DNA from: Entomomonas asaccharolytica
Lineage (GTDB): Bacteria; Pseudomonadota; Gammaproteobacteria; Pseudomonadales; Pseudomonadaceae
Reading direction: 5' to 3'
Assembly (NCBI RefSeq): GCF_016653615.1
Contig: NZ_CP067393.1
Coordinates: 2,557,673 to 2,621,672 of the forward strand
Length of the DNA: 64,000 bases
The first letter of the stretch is position 1; each line of letters begins with the position of its first letter. The position numbers were made by a program, and so were the translations under genes. Positions 1 to 10,199 of this stretch are shown here, in pieces. The notes under the pieces are model-generated. The model saw only the letters and a program-made list of their open reading frames with translations, did no database searches and was not told the origin of the DNA.

Positions 1-50
1 TTTCAGAAAAAACTAAGAACATTCTTACTTATCTTTATCATTATTACTTT

Positions 51-407
51 TTGCCTTTTTTTCTCAGTTGTTTAGTTACACACATGATGACCCAATCTTC
101 TGAAGTTAGGAAAGAATTAGAACATGTATCAACTCCCGCAGAGGCAAAAGCATATGTCCGATCTTATAGTAAAAGTTCTGATTGGTTATCTCTAAAAGGA
201 TATCGTGTCACAATTGCAGATTCTCTTAACCTTAGGAATAAACCCAGTATAAAATCAGAAGTAATTACAACTTTGCCTTTAGGAACACTTGTTGAGGTTA
301 TAGATAAAAAAACTCACCGCTCTTGGCTTCTAGTTGAAGTTGAGGTAAATGGTGAGTTTGTACAAGGATGGGTTTCCAGACGTTATACAGATTATTTTAG
401 ATATTAA
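51..407 (+). CDS. SH3b-domain protein, probably a frame-broken membrane-anchored form
   Basis: The C-terminal part (about residues 50-118) looks like a bacterial SH3 (SH3b) domain: it has the typical LNLRNKPSIKSEVITTLPLG start and a late GWVSRRY strand. Such domains usually bind cell wall or act as targeting modules. The TTG at 51 has no ribosome site. The frame is open back to the window edge, and in frame 1 positions 1-72 encode a basic-then-hydrophobic segment (KKLRTFLLIFIIITF) that ends at a stop at 73-75. Adding one T to the T7 run at 56-62 would fuse that membrane anchor to this SH3 part, so the real gene probably starts left of the window. It converges with the giant phage gene, five bases away. 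Its role (lysogenic conversion or lysis) is unknown. Confidence 0.5.
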   Translation: MPFFLSCLVTHMMTQSSEVRKELEHVSTPAEAKAYVRSYSKSSDWLSLKGYRVTIADSLNLRNKPSIKSEVITTLPLGTLVEVIDKKTHRSWLLVEVEVNGEFVQGWVSRRYTDYFRY

Positions 408-412
408 TGCTA

Positions 413-3400
413 TTACAAATACCCTCTTGCCCTTGCCATTTTATCTACAGACTCAGCCAACTTATTACGTCTTTTTTGTAGTATCTCGACACGCTCATTT
501 TTCATACTGGCAGTTAATTGTTTATTAGCTCTAATTGCATTTATTTGCTGTGAATACTTATCTATTCTAGTTTTAGCATTGTTATACAACTGACGTGATT
601 TTAATCTATTATCCTGCGCTAACTCTTTGGCATACTCTAGCTCGCCATTTTTGCGAGCATTTGATAGAGAAGCATAGACTTGATCTATTTTCTGTTGTGA
701 CTCATAGAACCTCGTCAAATACTTACTACCTGTACCAACATTTGAATTTTTAATAAAATCTCCTACCATAAACAGATTATTAACTTTGCTTAAATCTCGA
801 TTAGGATTACTAGGTAAATCTACTAAAGGTCTAGCAGCTAGATCAGTAATATTTAACACCTGTAAACCAAGCCAACCAAAATAACCACGTACAAGGTACT
901 CTATACGCTGTGGTGAAATATTTAATACTTTTCCTGCTGCTATAGCTCCTGCACTGGTGGCTGCTGTATAGCGGTCTTTAGCTGCAAGTCGTTGTTGCCC
1001 CATATTATCAATAGGTGAGCCAAGGAAAGAGTTATAATTATTAGTTGCTTCTAAAGCTGGTTTTATTAACTGTGGCATAGGATTCATAGCTAGTTGATCA
1101 GCCAGTAAAGTAGTCAATGATCCTACAAAATCTTTGGTCGTGTAATCATTACTAGCTAAAGCGAACTCTAAACCACGTTCAACTACTGTGCCTAATGCGC
1201 CAATTTCAAATGGTTTAGGAATATATAACGCTTTATCTGCTAGTTTCACATACCAATAGTTATCCCGTACCCAGTCTGGCAGTTGTTTATAATCATCGTC
1301 ATCTTTTTGTAGTAAATACAGTAAAGATGAAGCTAAAGCGACAGCCCCTGTTACCATAGCAAAACGTTTAGGATCATGTTTAGCTGCACGACCAAGTTTA
1401 TACATGCCTTGTAGCCTTGCATTAAAAAAAGGTACTACCTGACTGAGAAAACGAATAGAAGCCCATTTGCCATGAGCTGTAAAGTTCATTAAATCACGTG
1501 CTTCAAAGCTTGCTTGTAAATGACTTTTTCCTGCTGCTATGGCTTGCTGATAGATAGCTGCCCGATTAACAGTTTCTGCTCTGTCTCCGACCTCCTTATA
1601 CCAATTCCATGCTTCAAATAGAGCATGTTCTACTTTGGAGCGAGTATTTAATATCTGTCCTTCTTTGATACTAAGTTCTTTCATTAGTTTACGTAGTTGA
1701 TAACCTTGGTTGCCATCATTCATAGAGCCAAAGCGAATAGCACCACCACCAGCCATTAGATGATTTAAGGTATTAGTGCCTATTTTAGAAGCATTAAAAC
1801 CATCTATTACATTACTGATAGGATTATATTTTAGGTTAGCTACTGCGGTAGCCTGTAATGTATCTCTGATTAAATTTCTTAATCTAAAGGTAGGTGAGAT
1901 TGTAACACCAACGGTTAAAGCTTTTTTAAAGCTACCCATGATATTAATCAGAGGATTATTCCAACCTTTGTGATTAATCATATTCAGCGCATCAAATACC
2001 AACGGATCGTTGACTTGGTAATATTCTTGTTGCCCACCTTCCATCACCCAAACAATATTTTGACCTCCTTTACGGTAGCCATTGGTGGATTGGTTGATAT
2101 ACTCACCTGCTCCTATTTTATCTAACTTATCAGCAATACCTAGATTAACCGCAGATTTAAGAGAGGTAACACCAGCTTGATTTTTCATGGAGGCAGTAAG
2201 TAGATGTGACCAATTACTGACGATATTGACTAATAAGTCATCCAGTGCCTTAGTACCACCTTTAAGTTTTTTAAATGCTTTCTGCCCCACTAGTTTATTA
2301 ACATTACCTATACTGAAATTAGTATCTTCATCAGCAATACGATAAAAAGGTAAGTAAAAACCACTTTCCCACGTTTTACGATTTTCACCATCTATTAGCC
2401 CTGATTGTTCAGCAATATCCAATACTGCTTTGTTGTAGGCCATGAATTGTTTTCTAACTTGATTATATACCTTTGCCCTGCTTCGACCATCAGTCATAGT
2501 ACCATCACTTAATTTTTTAAGCTCTTGTATATCACTATCTGTAAATAGGTTTTCTCGATCCTGTTGTTTTAATCGTTCTGCTCGATTAGCTGCCATCCAG
2601 CTTAACCATTCGTTAAGTTCATTGGTTTCACCTGAATTTAGTTCTGATAAAATACCAAATAATCCTCGCCCATCTGAATCTATATCTAATGCACCTTGGC
2701 TAAGTTTAGGTTTACCAAAGCGCAATAAAGCTTCTACTGCTCCCTCTGTGCCTTTTGACAGATGAGCTTGCATATAAGCAGTTTCATTCAATTCTTTTAG
2801 TGGTGCAAAGGAGTCAAACACACCTTGCACAAACTTTTTGCCTAGGTTTTCAGTCATACCTTCAATTTTATTTTTAATGCTTTCATGCTGGAACATAGCA
2901 AACTTGTTTTTCATTATGCTACGTTGTGCAGGTGAAAGACGATCCGATAAAGGTTGTGAGCTATCAATTTTGTTATCTAGCCAACTAAGACCACTGTCAA
3001 TAAATTGGCTAAGACGTGAATATTGTTGATTATTATCGCCAATAGCTACTTTTCTCCCATTTTCTACAAAACGTCTCGCATTACCTAATAAAGAAGCTAT
3101 ATCATTAGTAGACCAATTAATAGGTAAACCTAATTTTCTTGAGAAATTTCTAAAAGCAGCCACTAATTTATTCCAAAAAGACATATTTTGAATATCATCT
3201 GTGGCTGCCATATCAGCAAGCACTTCTTCAGTCGCTAATAATTTACTATAGCCATACTGTTTTGACAGTTGATCTGCTTGTTGTTTAACTGCTGGATTAG
3301 TATTGTAGATATTATTTAAGATTGGATTTAAGGCATTACCAAATAATCCTCTTAATCCATAATGGCCTAATATCTCATGTTCAACCACAAAGGATGCATG

Positions 3401-6400
3401 TTGAGTCGATTCGATATTATCGGCAATTAAATAGACTGTGCCATTATGTTGAATACCACTGGCATCATCGGCATTATCTTTGTTTATTTTATGACGGATC
3501 GCTTCAGGTAAATCTTCTGTAGACTGAACAACGGTAGTAGCAGGTATATTTTTCCAATGTTTGGTAGTATTATTAATAAATGATCGTAAAGTTACTGCAT
3601 TACTCCCCTGGTTAAATTTATTTCGTGAATACTGTTGATCTAAATGTAAGTTACCATTTTCATCTAAATATTCTTCACGAATAAAGAAGCCACCCTCTTT
3701 CTGGAAAGTATATTTATCAATTGCTTTTGCTTGCTCCTTGCTGATATTAGCTATAATACCTTTGATGACTTTACCTCTAGCTGTTGTATGTTCAACAATT
3801 AAAGGCTTACCATCATTAGCTAGATTAATCACTGGTTTATTTTCAGTATTTTCATTATTACTGATAATAAAATTATTATTTTCGTCTAAATACTCTTCAC
3901 GAATGAAAAAGCCGCCATCTTTAGCAAAGGTATATTCATCAATTTTCTTGGCTTCACTTTTCGGTATATTGGCAATTACACCCTTAATTACCTTGCCTCT
4001 TCTGGTGGTATGCTCTACTAATAATGGTTTTCCATCTTCATCCAATTTTACAGTATCTTCTACTTCTATTTCATCTGTAGCTTCTTTTTGACGGGGTTTT
4101 AATTCAATATGTTCTAACCGATCAAATAATTCATTAATGGTTTTAGCACTCGTAAAGTCTAAATAGGTACTACCTTCATCAACATTATTTTTATCAATCA
4201 CTAATATTTGTGTGCTAACACCTGTACCAGCTTTCTCAAAAGTAACACTAGGCATTAATATCCTAGCTTTAATATTAATACCTTGCGCTTCTTTAGTTTC
4301 CAAAAAGTCATCAAAACGTTTATCAAATTGTCCTGTAGGTACTAGAGCAACTACACGTCCATTAGGTTTTAAATGACGAAGTGCTTTTTCTAAATGCTCC
4401 ATTGCTGTTTTACCCCCTGATCCGTAAGGAGGATTCATTACAATAGCATCGTATTTATTCACTAGGTTATGATTTTCAAAACGATCATTAATAATATGTG
4501 TACCAGCTCGAGATAATCCTATTCTTTGCGATAGATTATAACTAGGCTCTACCGCAGTAGCTTCAACACCATCAGGAATAAATCTGGCAATTGCGCCATG
4601 CCCTGCTGATGGTTCTAATACTTTATCTCCTCGCCCAACATCAGCCCATTCCACCATTTTGTAACCAACAGGTTCAGGCGTGGCATAATAATCAAATCCT
4701 TCCCGTTGATCTCTACGTTTGGTGTTTTTTTGTTGTCCATAGTAATAGGTTTTAGCAGCATCAAAACCACTGATTGCCCTTGCTAACTCTCTATCTAATG
4801 TTTTACCACCCGTACCATCCGTATCCAAAAACTCAACATCTGAAGCATTGGCATAGGCATCTAAGAAGGATTGTTTTAAGGCTCTGGCTTCATGTCCAAG
4901 AGCAAGGTTTTCAGCTGTACCAGCTCGTTCTGCAATTTTCCAAGTAAAAGCACTCGCTTCCCATCCTGTACCCGTTGTGAAGTATCGAATAATCACATTA
5001 GAAGCTTGTCCTGTTCGGTAAATGCGCCCCTCTTCCTGTGAAGCTGCTACTGGCCTAACAGGTAAACCTAGATTGGCTAAAACTCTCTGATGTTTACCTG
5101 TAGTATCGTGCATACTAATACCTTCACGACCAGCATCAGACTGTACCACAATCAGGTTATACCCTGAATTATCATCATTAAATAAAGCAACATTACGTTC
5201 ACGTTGAGCTTTTGGTATTCTGCCATTGATAACTAATGTATTATCAAAATCCCTTGCAAATCTCTCAAGTGGTGATACCAGATCAGAAAAATCTGCTCTT
5301 AAGTGTGGTTGAGCTAGAATAGCTGCTATCTTTGCCCTTTGTGCGGTATCCTTAATATTACTTAAAATAACTTGGTAGGGGTTTCTTGCACCACCTTTAT
5401 TAAAATCATGGAATACAACAACTTTACGTCCTAGCTTAATACTTTCCTTGATATAATCTACTGAATGTTTAGCTTTAATAGCTTCCAGCAAATACATACG
5501 TTCATGATAAGGAAATAATTTATGAAGTGCTGGTAAATCAGTTAAAGTATCATCTTTATCTTGAGCTTCCCTAATTTCTTCAAAAGCCTTATCTAGTCTA
5601 GTACCCACTGCATCTTCAGTAAGAAAGAATTTTCGGTCATAATCGTAAGGAATATCTAAACGTCTACCTGATAATGCCCCTTCTTTTTTTAGCCATTCAT
5701 TAAATTCCCGTTCCATTAACTCACCATCAACATTACTATCTGGTCGAGTTAATTTGTTGTAGCGCATTCGATAACCAAAATGTTGGATAAAGAATCTATC
5801 ATAAGCATCTCCTGAGTTATAACCTTGTGCTTCTGACTCTGACACAGGACTATAATCAAAAAGATAACCTTCAGCATAATCAACATTTTTTACATAGGCG
5901 AAAGGTGTTGCAGATAGCATCACTAGTTTAGATTTTGGTTTTTTTGCATAAATGGCTTCAGCTTCTTTTTCTTTTATACTCCACTGCTTATGAAGTACAT
6001 CACGATCATCTAATAACTTTTCTATTACTGCCTCATCTGTTTTAGTTTTTTCTTGTTTCTTAGTTACTTTCTCTAATTGAGCTTTGATCTGATCTAAACC
6101 ATCTCTATATTTTTTATAATCCTCATCAAAATAAGAGCGAGCAAAAGCATATTGACCTCTACCATGCCCTGTGAGCAACCTTAATTTTCTTAGGTAGGTG
6201 GTGGTAGTACCTTGTTCATCACTAGACAAATAATGAGATTCATCCGCTACTACTAAATCCCAATTCCGTTTACTAAGGGCATCATTACTACCAAAATTAG
6301 CATAGGTGGTGACTACTACACCTTTTTTACCATTATCAGTAATGCCCTCTAATTGTTTAGCAGCAACGTCTAATTTACCTTTAAGAAACTTGACCCAATC

Positions 6401-8140
6401 ACGGACAATTTTGTCATTAGGAACAACAACGATAATATTATCTTTACCAGCACTAACAAAACGTCTTATTACCCCTGATCCTGTACCTGTTTTACCTGTT
6501 CCTGTGCCATTAGTAAAAAGAATCCCTAATTTGTCATTTTTAAATAAACGTTTTTCAGCTTTGTATACATCGTCAACTTGGGCATCAAAAAGAACAGGTA
6601 AGGCTTGTTTAATATTATTTTTATCAGCAAAGTTTGTGGTTATATTTTTATTGGCTGCTAATTGCCTGTCATATAAGGTTTCTGGCTCTCTTGTTCGACT
6701 ACGGTCAATAATTTCTCTTGTTCTTGCTTGTTCAACATCCTGTCGTATGTCGCTATCGCTACTAACTCGGCTTTGCTCGCTATTTCTGGTAGTGGGCTGC
6801 GTAGCTCGATCTGTTGTGTTTCCGCTACGTACTCTGCTATCGCTGACCTTTCCATCAGCAACGGCATCAGTTCTTGATAAATCGTTACTACGTCCTCGCT
6901 CTGTGGATACTCTTTCTCCAGTTCGTTCGCTTGTTCCTCCAGTGCTTTGTCTAGCTCCTGTTGGTTCATCTGAAATAGTTTCTTGTACAGTGGTGTTTCT
7001 AACTCCACTGTTTTCGCTATCTCGTTCCATAGATACGCTGGCATCTGATACATCAATTTTACCTTCTCTAAAATCCTGAACAAACCTAAAGATATAAGGT
7101 TTAATTCCAGTTCCAAAATTATCTAATATAGCTTTCAAAAAGTCACGTAAGTTTTTACCTGCTTCTTGGAAATCCTTAAACATTGCTATAAAATGTGGCT
7201 TTGCTTTGGTATAAGTTTCCTCATCAAAAGATAAACCACTATTTAACCTACCTTTACCTCCAAAAAGCTCTAATAATCCTTTAGCACCATTTTTACCAGC
7301 ACTTTTTAGATTAAATCCAAAATCTTTAGCTATCTTAGAGGCTGTTCTGTCTACTGATTGTTCATTGCTAACATCTGCCCTCTCTGCATTTGATAAAGTA
7401 CGCTTAGTTTTAGTAGCAGTATTATTTTTTTTAACTCTTTGCCTACGTTCTTTCAATGACCTATCAGTCTCAACAGCCTTAGTCTCTGTTGCTAATTCAT
7501 CAAGCAAATAAGTAAGTTCATCATCTGATATATTCGACATATCATTAGCTAAATCATTTACTTTCTGCTTAAGCGTGGTATTTTTATTATTTAATTCTAA
7601 ACCTTGTTGACCATTAGCAGCAGCAATATCAATATCACGATCTGATCCAGTTAATTTAAAGTTATTAAGATCATTATCTGCTTGTTGTTTTTGTTGCTGT
7701 TGTTTTGTTTCATTAGCTAATTTTTGCTCTTTAACTAATCTAGCTTCTAGCTCCTGCCTAAGTGATTGTTCAGTCTGTTGCTGTAGATTAAAGTTAGTTA
7801 TTTCTTGTTGGTTGCTAGTTGTTCTTTCAACTTCTGAAGTTGTTGTTCCTTCAGTTTGATTAACTCGCTGATCGTATTGCCGTAACTGGTCGTTAATTCT
7901 GGTTGAATCGGCTTCTGTGACTGGTTCACCTTCGAGGATGGTTGTTTGTCTTTGGAGTTCATTGAGTTGTTCCTCTAGTTGTATAAAGTAGTTGCTGGCA
8001 TTTTCATCATAGAAACGTGCCTGTTGTTCAGCTTCTACGCCATACTGTTCACGTATGATACTATATTCTTCTTCTCGTAGCGCATTATCTTGTTCTAGCT
8101 TATTTAATAGGTCTTGCTCATACTGCTGTAAATAAGCCAT
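413..8140 (-). CDS. giant phage polyvalent protein (helicase / adenine methylase / LPD38-like; DarB-like)
   Basis: This 2,575-residue phage protein is probably packaged and ejected with DNA to protect or process it in the new host, as described for P1 DarB and other polyvalent proteins. Seen in order: a Gln/Glu-rich coiled N-terminus (1-170); a Ser/Thr/Arg-rich linker (about 370-500); a superfamily-2 helicase with Walker A GTGTGKT (about 547), DESH (about 633), SATPF (about 745) and motif VI QEEGRIYRTGQ (about 1040); an N6-adenine methylase with LEPSAGHGA and NPPYGSG (about 1235); two tandem copies of a roughly 57-residue module (about 1366-1497); a zincin-like HEILGHYG (about 1586); and a C-terminal region with FRLRNLIRDT (about 2070) and membrane-like segments resembling LPD38. 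The start overlaps the end of the upstream gene by 37 bases and has no strong ribosome site. The frame is completely open although its neighbours are broken. The domain calls are motif-based. Confidence 0.85.
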   Translation of the reverse strand: MAYLQQYEQDLLNKLEQDNALREEEYSIIREQYGVEAEQQARFYDENASNYFIQLEEQLNELQRQTTILEGEPVTEADSTRINDQLRQYDQRVNQTEGTTTSEVERTTSNQQEITNFNLQQQTEQSLRQELEARLVKEQKLANETKQQQQKQQADNDLNNFKLTGSDRDIDIAAANGQQGLELNNKNTTLKQKVNDLANDMSNISDDELTYLLDELATETKAVETDRSLKERRQRVKKNNTATKTKRTLSNAERADVSNEQSVDRTASKIAKDFGFNLKSAGKNGAKGLLELFGGKGRLNSGLSFDEETYTKAKPHFIAMFKDFQEAGKNLRDFLKAILDNFGTGIKPYIFRFVQDFREGKIDVSDASVSMERDSENSGVRNTTVQETISDEPTGARQSTGGTSERTGERVSTERGRSNDLSRTDAVADGKVSDSRVRSGNTTDRATQPTTRNSEQSRVSSDSDIRQDVEQARTREIIDRSRTREPETLYDRQLAANKNITTNFADKNNIKQALPVLFDAQVDDVYKAEKRLFKNDKLGILFTNGTGTGKTGTGSGVIRRFVSAGKDNIIVVVPNDKIVRDWVKFLKGKLDVAAKQLEGITDNGKKGVVVTTYANFGSNDALSKRNWDLVVADESHYLSSDEQGTTTTYLRKLRLLTGHGRGQYAFARSYFDEDYKKYRDGLDQIKAQLEKVTKKQEKTKTDEAVIEKLLDDRDVLHKQWSIKEKEAEAIYAKKPKSKLVMLSATPFAYVKNVDYAEGYLFDYSPVSESEAQGYNSGDAYDRFFIQHFGYRMRYNKLTRPDSNVDGELMEREFNEWLKKEGALSGRRLDIPYDYDRKFFLTEDAVGTRLDKAFEEIREAQDKDDTLTDLPALHKLFPYHERMYLLEAIKAKHSVDYIKESIKLGRKVVVFHDFNKGGARNPYQVILSNIKDTAQRAKIAAILAQPHLRADFSDLVSPLERFARDFDNTLVINGRIPKAQRERNVALFNDDNSGYNLIVVQSDAGREGISMHDTTGKHQRVLANLGLPVRPVAASQEEGRIYRTGQASNVIIRYFTTGTGWEASAFTWKIAERAGTAENLALGHEARALKQSFLDAYANASDVEFLDTDGTGGKTLDRELARAISGFDAAKTYYYGQQKNTKRRDQREGFDYYATPEPVGYKMVEWADVGRGDKVLEPSAGHGAIARFIPDGVEATAVEPSYNLSQRIGLSRAGTHIINDRFENHNLVNKYDAIVMNPPYGSGGKTAMEHLEKALRHLKPNGRVVALVPTGQFDKRFDDFLETKEAQGINIKARILMPSVTFEKAGTGVSTQILVIDKNNVDEGSTYLDFTSAKTINELFDRLEHIELKPRQKEATDEIEVEDTVKLDEDGKPLLVEHTTRRGKVIKGVIANIPKSEAKKIDEYTFAKDGGFFIREEYLDENNNFIISNNENTENKPVINLANDGKPLIVEHTTARGKVIKGIIANISKEQAKAIDKYTFQKEGGFFIREEYLDENGNLHLDQQYSRNKFNQGSNAVTLRSFINNTTKHWKNIPATTVVQSTEDLPEAIRHKINKDNADDASGIQHNGTVYLIADNIESTQHASFVVEHEILGHYGLRGLFGNALNPILNNIYNTNPAVKQQADQLSKQYGYSKLLATEEVLADMAATDDIQNMSFWNKLVAAFRNFSRKLGLPINWSTNDIASLLGNARRFVENGRKVAIGDNNQQYSRLSQFIDSGLSWLDNKIDSSQPLSDRLSPAQRSIMKNKFAMFQHESIKNKIEGMTENLGKKFVQGVFDSFAPLKELNETAYMQAHLSKGTEGAVEALLRFGKPKLSQGALDIDSDGRGLFGILSELNSGETNELNEWLSWMAANRAERLKQQDRENLFTDSDIQELKKLSDGTMTDGRSRAKVYNQVRKQFMAYNKAVLDIAEQSGLIDGENRKTWESGFYLPFYRIADEDTNFSIGNVNKLVGQKAFKKLKGGTKALDDLLVNIVSNWSHLLTASMKNQAGVTSLKSAVNLGIADKLDKIGAGEYINQSTNGYRKGGQNIVWVMEGGQQEYYQVNDPLVFDALNMINHKGWNNPLINIMGSFKKALTVGVTISPTFRLRNLIRDTLQATAVANLKYNPISNVIDGFNASKIGTNTLNHLMAGGGAIRFGSMNDGNQGYQLRKLMKELSIKEGQILNTRSKVEHALFEAWNWYKEVGDRAETVNRAAIYQQAIAAGKSHLQASFEARDLMNFTAHGKWASIRFLSQVVPFFNARLQGMYKLGRAAKHDPKRFAMVTGAVALASSLLYLLQKDDDDYKQLPDWVRDNYWYVKLADKALYIPKPFEIGALGTVVERGLEFALASNDYTTKDFVGSLTTLLADQLAMNPMPQLIKPALEATNNYNSFLGSPIDNMGQQRLAAKDRYTAATSAGAIAAGKVLNISPQRIEYLVRGYFGWLGLQVLNITDLAARPLVDLPSNPNRDLSKVNNLFMVGDFIKNSNVGTGSKYLTRFYESQQKIDQVYASLSNARKNGELEYAKELAQDNRLKSRQLYNNAKTRIDKYSQQINAIRANKQLTASMKNERVEILQKRRNKLAESVDKMARARGYL
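3662..4045 (-). repeat. tandem duplicated module inside the giant phage gene
   Basis: Two consecutive stretches of the giant protein, about residues 1366-1425 and 1441-1497, are near copies. Both begin GKPL(L/I)VEHTT, continue RGKVIKG(V/I)IANI and end GGFFIREEYLDEN. The DNA of the copies has diverged at many third positions, so the duplication is not very recent. The module sits between the methylase and the metallopeptidase-like segment. Its function is unknown. Confidence 0.8.
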
Positions 8141-10076
8141 TTCAGAGTTAAGGGCATAATGTTTTTTCTACCTGCTAGCTCATCTGCTATTGCTTGTTGA
8201 AGCCATCTAACACCATCATTATTATTTATTTCATTAGGTGGTATATAACCTTCATCAGCTAATCTTCTGGCAACATCATCTATACTAGTACCCTTTTATT
8301 ACTCCAGAGATAGCCAACACCTACTATAGATTTATTACCTACGGTGTCACCTGTAGTATCTAATTTATAATCAGGTGAAATACCTCCTAATTTGATAATA
8401 GCATCGGTAAGAGTATCTTTTTCAGGATTGATTTTACGTCTTTTAAGCTGTTTTTGCTTTTTGTCATATTGAGCTTGGTAGTTTTTTAGTTCTGCTTCAG
8501 TTAATAAGTTATCATTAGTAGGCAGTTGATTAGGCTGCGCCATTTTCTCTTGATTAACTTGATTAATCGCTTTAACCGCTTGAATATAGTTACTTCCTGT
8601 ATATTCCATTAGTTGTTTTGTACTAATATTGTCATACTGCCGAGCAATATCTTTTAATTGGTTTAAAGTTACTTCTTTAGCTTTACTATTTGGCTCATAC
8701 TGTTTTGGAAGATTAACATGTTGATCTAGTTGTGAAGTAACTTGATTAGTAGAAGGCAGTAATTGGTTAATTTCACTCGTTGGAGTAGTAGGATATTGGT
8801 TGGTTACATTATCTACTACGGGAGATTGCAAATTTTGTTGTTGTCCAAGTCCACCAGCCCATAAAGCTTTGGTAATTGTACCACTAGGTTTACTAGGTTC
8901 TGGCATACCGTAGAAATCAGCTTGTTTATTTAAACCTTCAATCACAGGATCATACTGATTAGATAAGTTAGGATTAAAATTAGCTGACTGTGGATTATTA
9001 GGGTTATCAAAACCTATCTGTGCTGGAGGTGGTGGTTGATAGTCTGTACCCTGATAAATAATATCTGGTGCAGGTTGTAATCCTTCATAGCCTAGTTTTG
9101 GTGTTGCATCATAGCCTAACTTTAATAGTTCTTTACTGGTAGTAGGTGATTGTTGTTCTGGTCTACTGTGTCTACTATGCGCTAAGTTTGCACCTGCCCC
9201 CATAAAACCACCTGCTAATAAACCTGTGGCTGCGGCTTCAGGTACACTTTCTAATAGTGGTTTATCTTGAGCATAATTTTGCCACATTTGTTCCGTAGCT
9301 GATTGAGGTAGTTCTTGAAATGCACCTTCGGAGATAGCACCTTTAATAATATTACTAAAGGTCTTTTGGCTTAGTCCTTTGGGTAACTGACTACCACCTG
9401 CTAATAACGTTTGTGGATCTAAAATACCTATTTTTTGTGCTAATCGACCACCACCATAACCTATTAAACCTGTAGTTAAACCTGAAGCAGCAGAGGCTAA
9501 ACTTTGCTTACCTGTTAATAAGTTATCTGGATTTTCTTGCCTAATTTGTTCTGCTGTTTGTCCTGCACCTACTAAACCTTCACCTATTGCACCTCTAGCA
9601 ACAGGATTATTAGCTAATACCCCTGCTTTACCTAATAACCTTGCATAAGCACCACCACCTAACATGGAGGGTGCAGACTCCAGAACTGTACCTACAAGAG
9701 TAGAAGGATTTTTAACATAGCCGTAGCCGTATCAATAAATCCATCTGCTTTTTCTACTTCTTGATTAGCTTGTTGCCTTGCAGTAGAGTAATTATTACTC
9801 AATACTTCCTTAGTACGCTTGGGATCATAACCTACATAATCTTGTAATAATTTCCCTACTCTACCTCCTGTGGCTAAATTACCCAGTCCGACTACAGCTT
9901 CACCTGTACCTACTACACCTTTAGCTAAATCTAAACCAGCATCACCAACACGGCCTAATATGCTTGAGTTATTTTCTTGAGTTGGTGTTAAATCAATATT
10001 ATATCGTTGAGCAAACTCTTCAACGGTTGGTTTTCTCTTTTTGATTCCCAATAGGTAATAAATCATAATTTGCCAT
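8104..10076 (-). pseudogene. phage virion/ejection-type protein, about 657 aa, interrupted by three frame breaks
   Basis: Three open stretches join into one gene: 10066-9692 (PTVEEFAQRYNIDLT), 9665-8280 (Gly/Ala-rich, then Pro/Gln-rich) and a tail ending at 8104 (SIDDVARRLADEGYIPP). One added base in the A5 run at 9709-9713 gives MLKNPSTLVGT and links parts one and two. One added base at 8291-8297 gives LWSNKKGTSIDDVA and links part two to the tail, a sequence typical of phage ejection proteins. The start is probably ATG at 10076 (MANYDLLPIGNQ), which needs one base removed, or two added, at 10038-10042; the alternative is ATG 10066. The alanine/glycine-rich middle suggests an internal virion protein. 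It precedes and overlaps the giant gene, under the promoter motif at 10107-10134. Decay and sequencing error cannot be told apart from the sequence. Confidence 0.75.
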
Positions 10077-10106
10077 AACTAAACCTGCTAATCTTATTTA
10101 AATAGC

Positions 10107-10134
10107 AAGTTATGTCCCTTTTGGGTGTTGTCAA
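10107..10134 (-). promoter_or_regulatory. conserved phage promoter-like motif, copy 1
   Basis: On the minus strand there is TTGACA (10129-10134), a 16-base spacer and TAACTT (10107-10112). The spacer ends in AAAAGGGACA. The same arrangement, with the spacer's AAAGGGACA kept, occurs at 12383-12410, again just upstream of a leftward phage gene. The ATG at 10076 lies about 30 bases downstream. The pair looks like sigma-70 promoters with an added conserved element for a phage activator, and would drive the ejection-type gene and the giant gene. Confidence 0.6.
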
Positions 10135-10199
10135 TTATTTTTATATTTTCTAATCAATAAAATCACTTGATATGATTTATAATTATGTATTTGCTGAGA

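Noticed and set aside
3738-4091. A 117-codon plus-strand hydrophobic frame with an internal repeat.
   Set aside because: It mirrors the tandem module of the giant gene on the other strand; the repeat and hydrophobicity come from that.
6306-7079. A 257-codon plus-strand frame opposite the giant gene.
   Set aside because: It is the antisense of the same hydrophilic linker and helicase; the protein is low-complexity Leu/Ser/Val with no start signal.
6658-7116. A 152-codon frame on the same strand inside the giant gene, giving a protein-like Glu/Leu/Gln-rich sequence (possible overprinted gene).
   Set aside because: The main frame here is a Ser/Thr/Arg/Asp/Gly linker whose codons rarely have T in position two, so the shifted frame rarely starts a codon with T and lacks stops for trivial reasons. 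Its third positions are G/C-rich, unlike this organism, while the main frame has the usual A/T-rich third positions. No ribosome site was seen.
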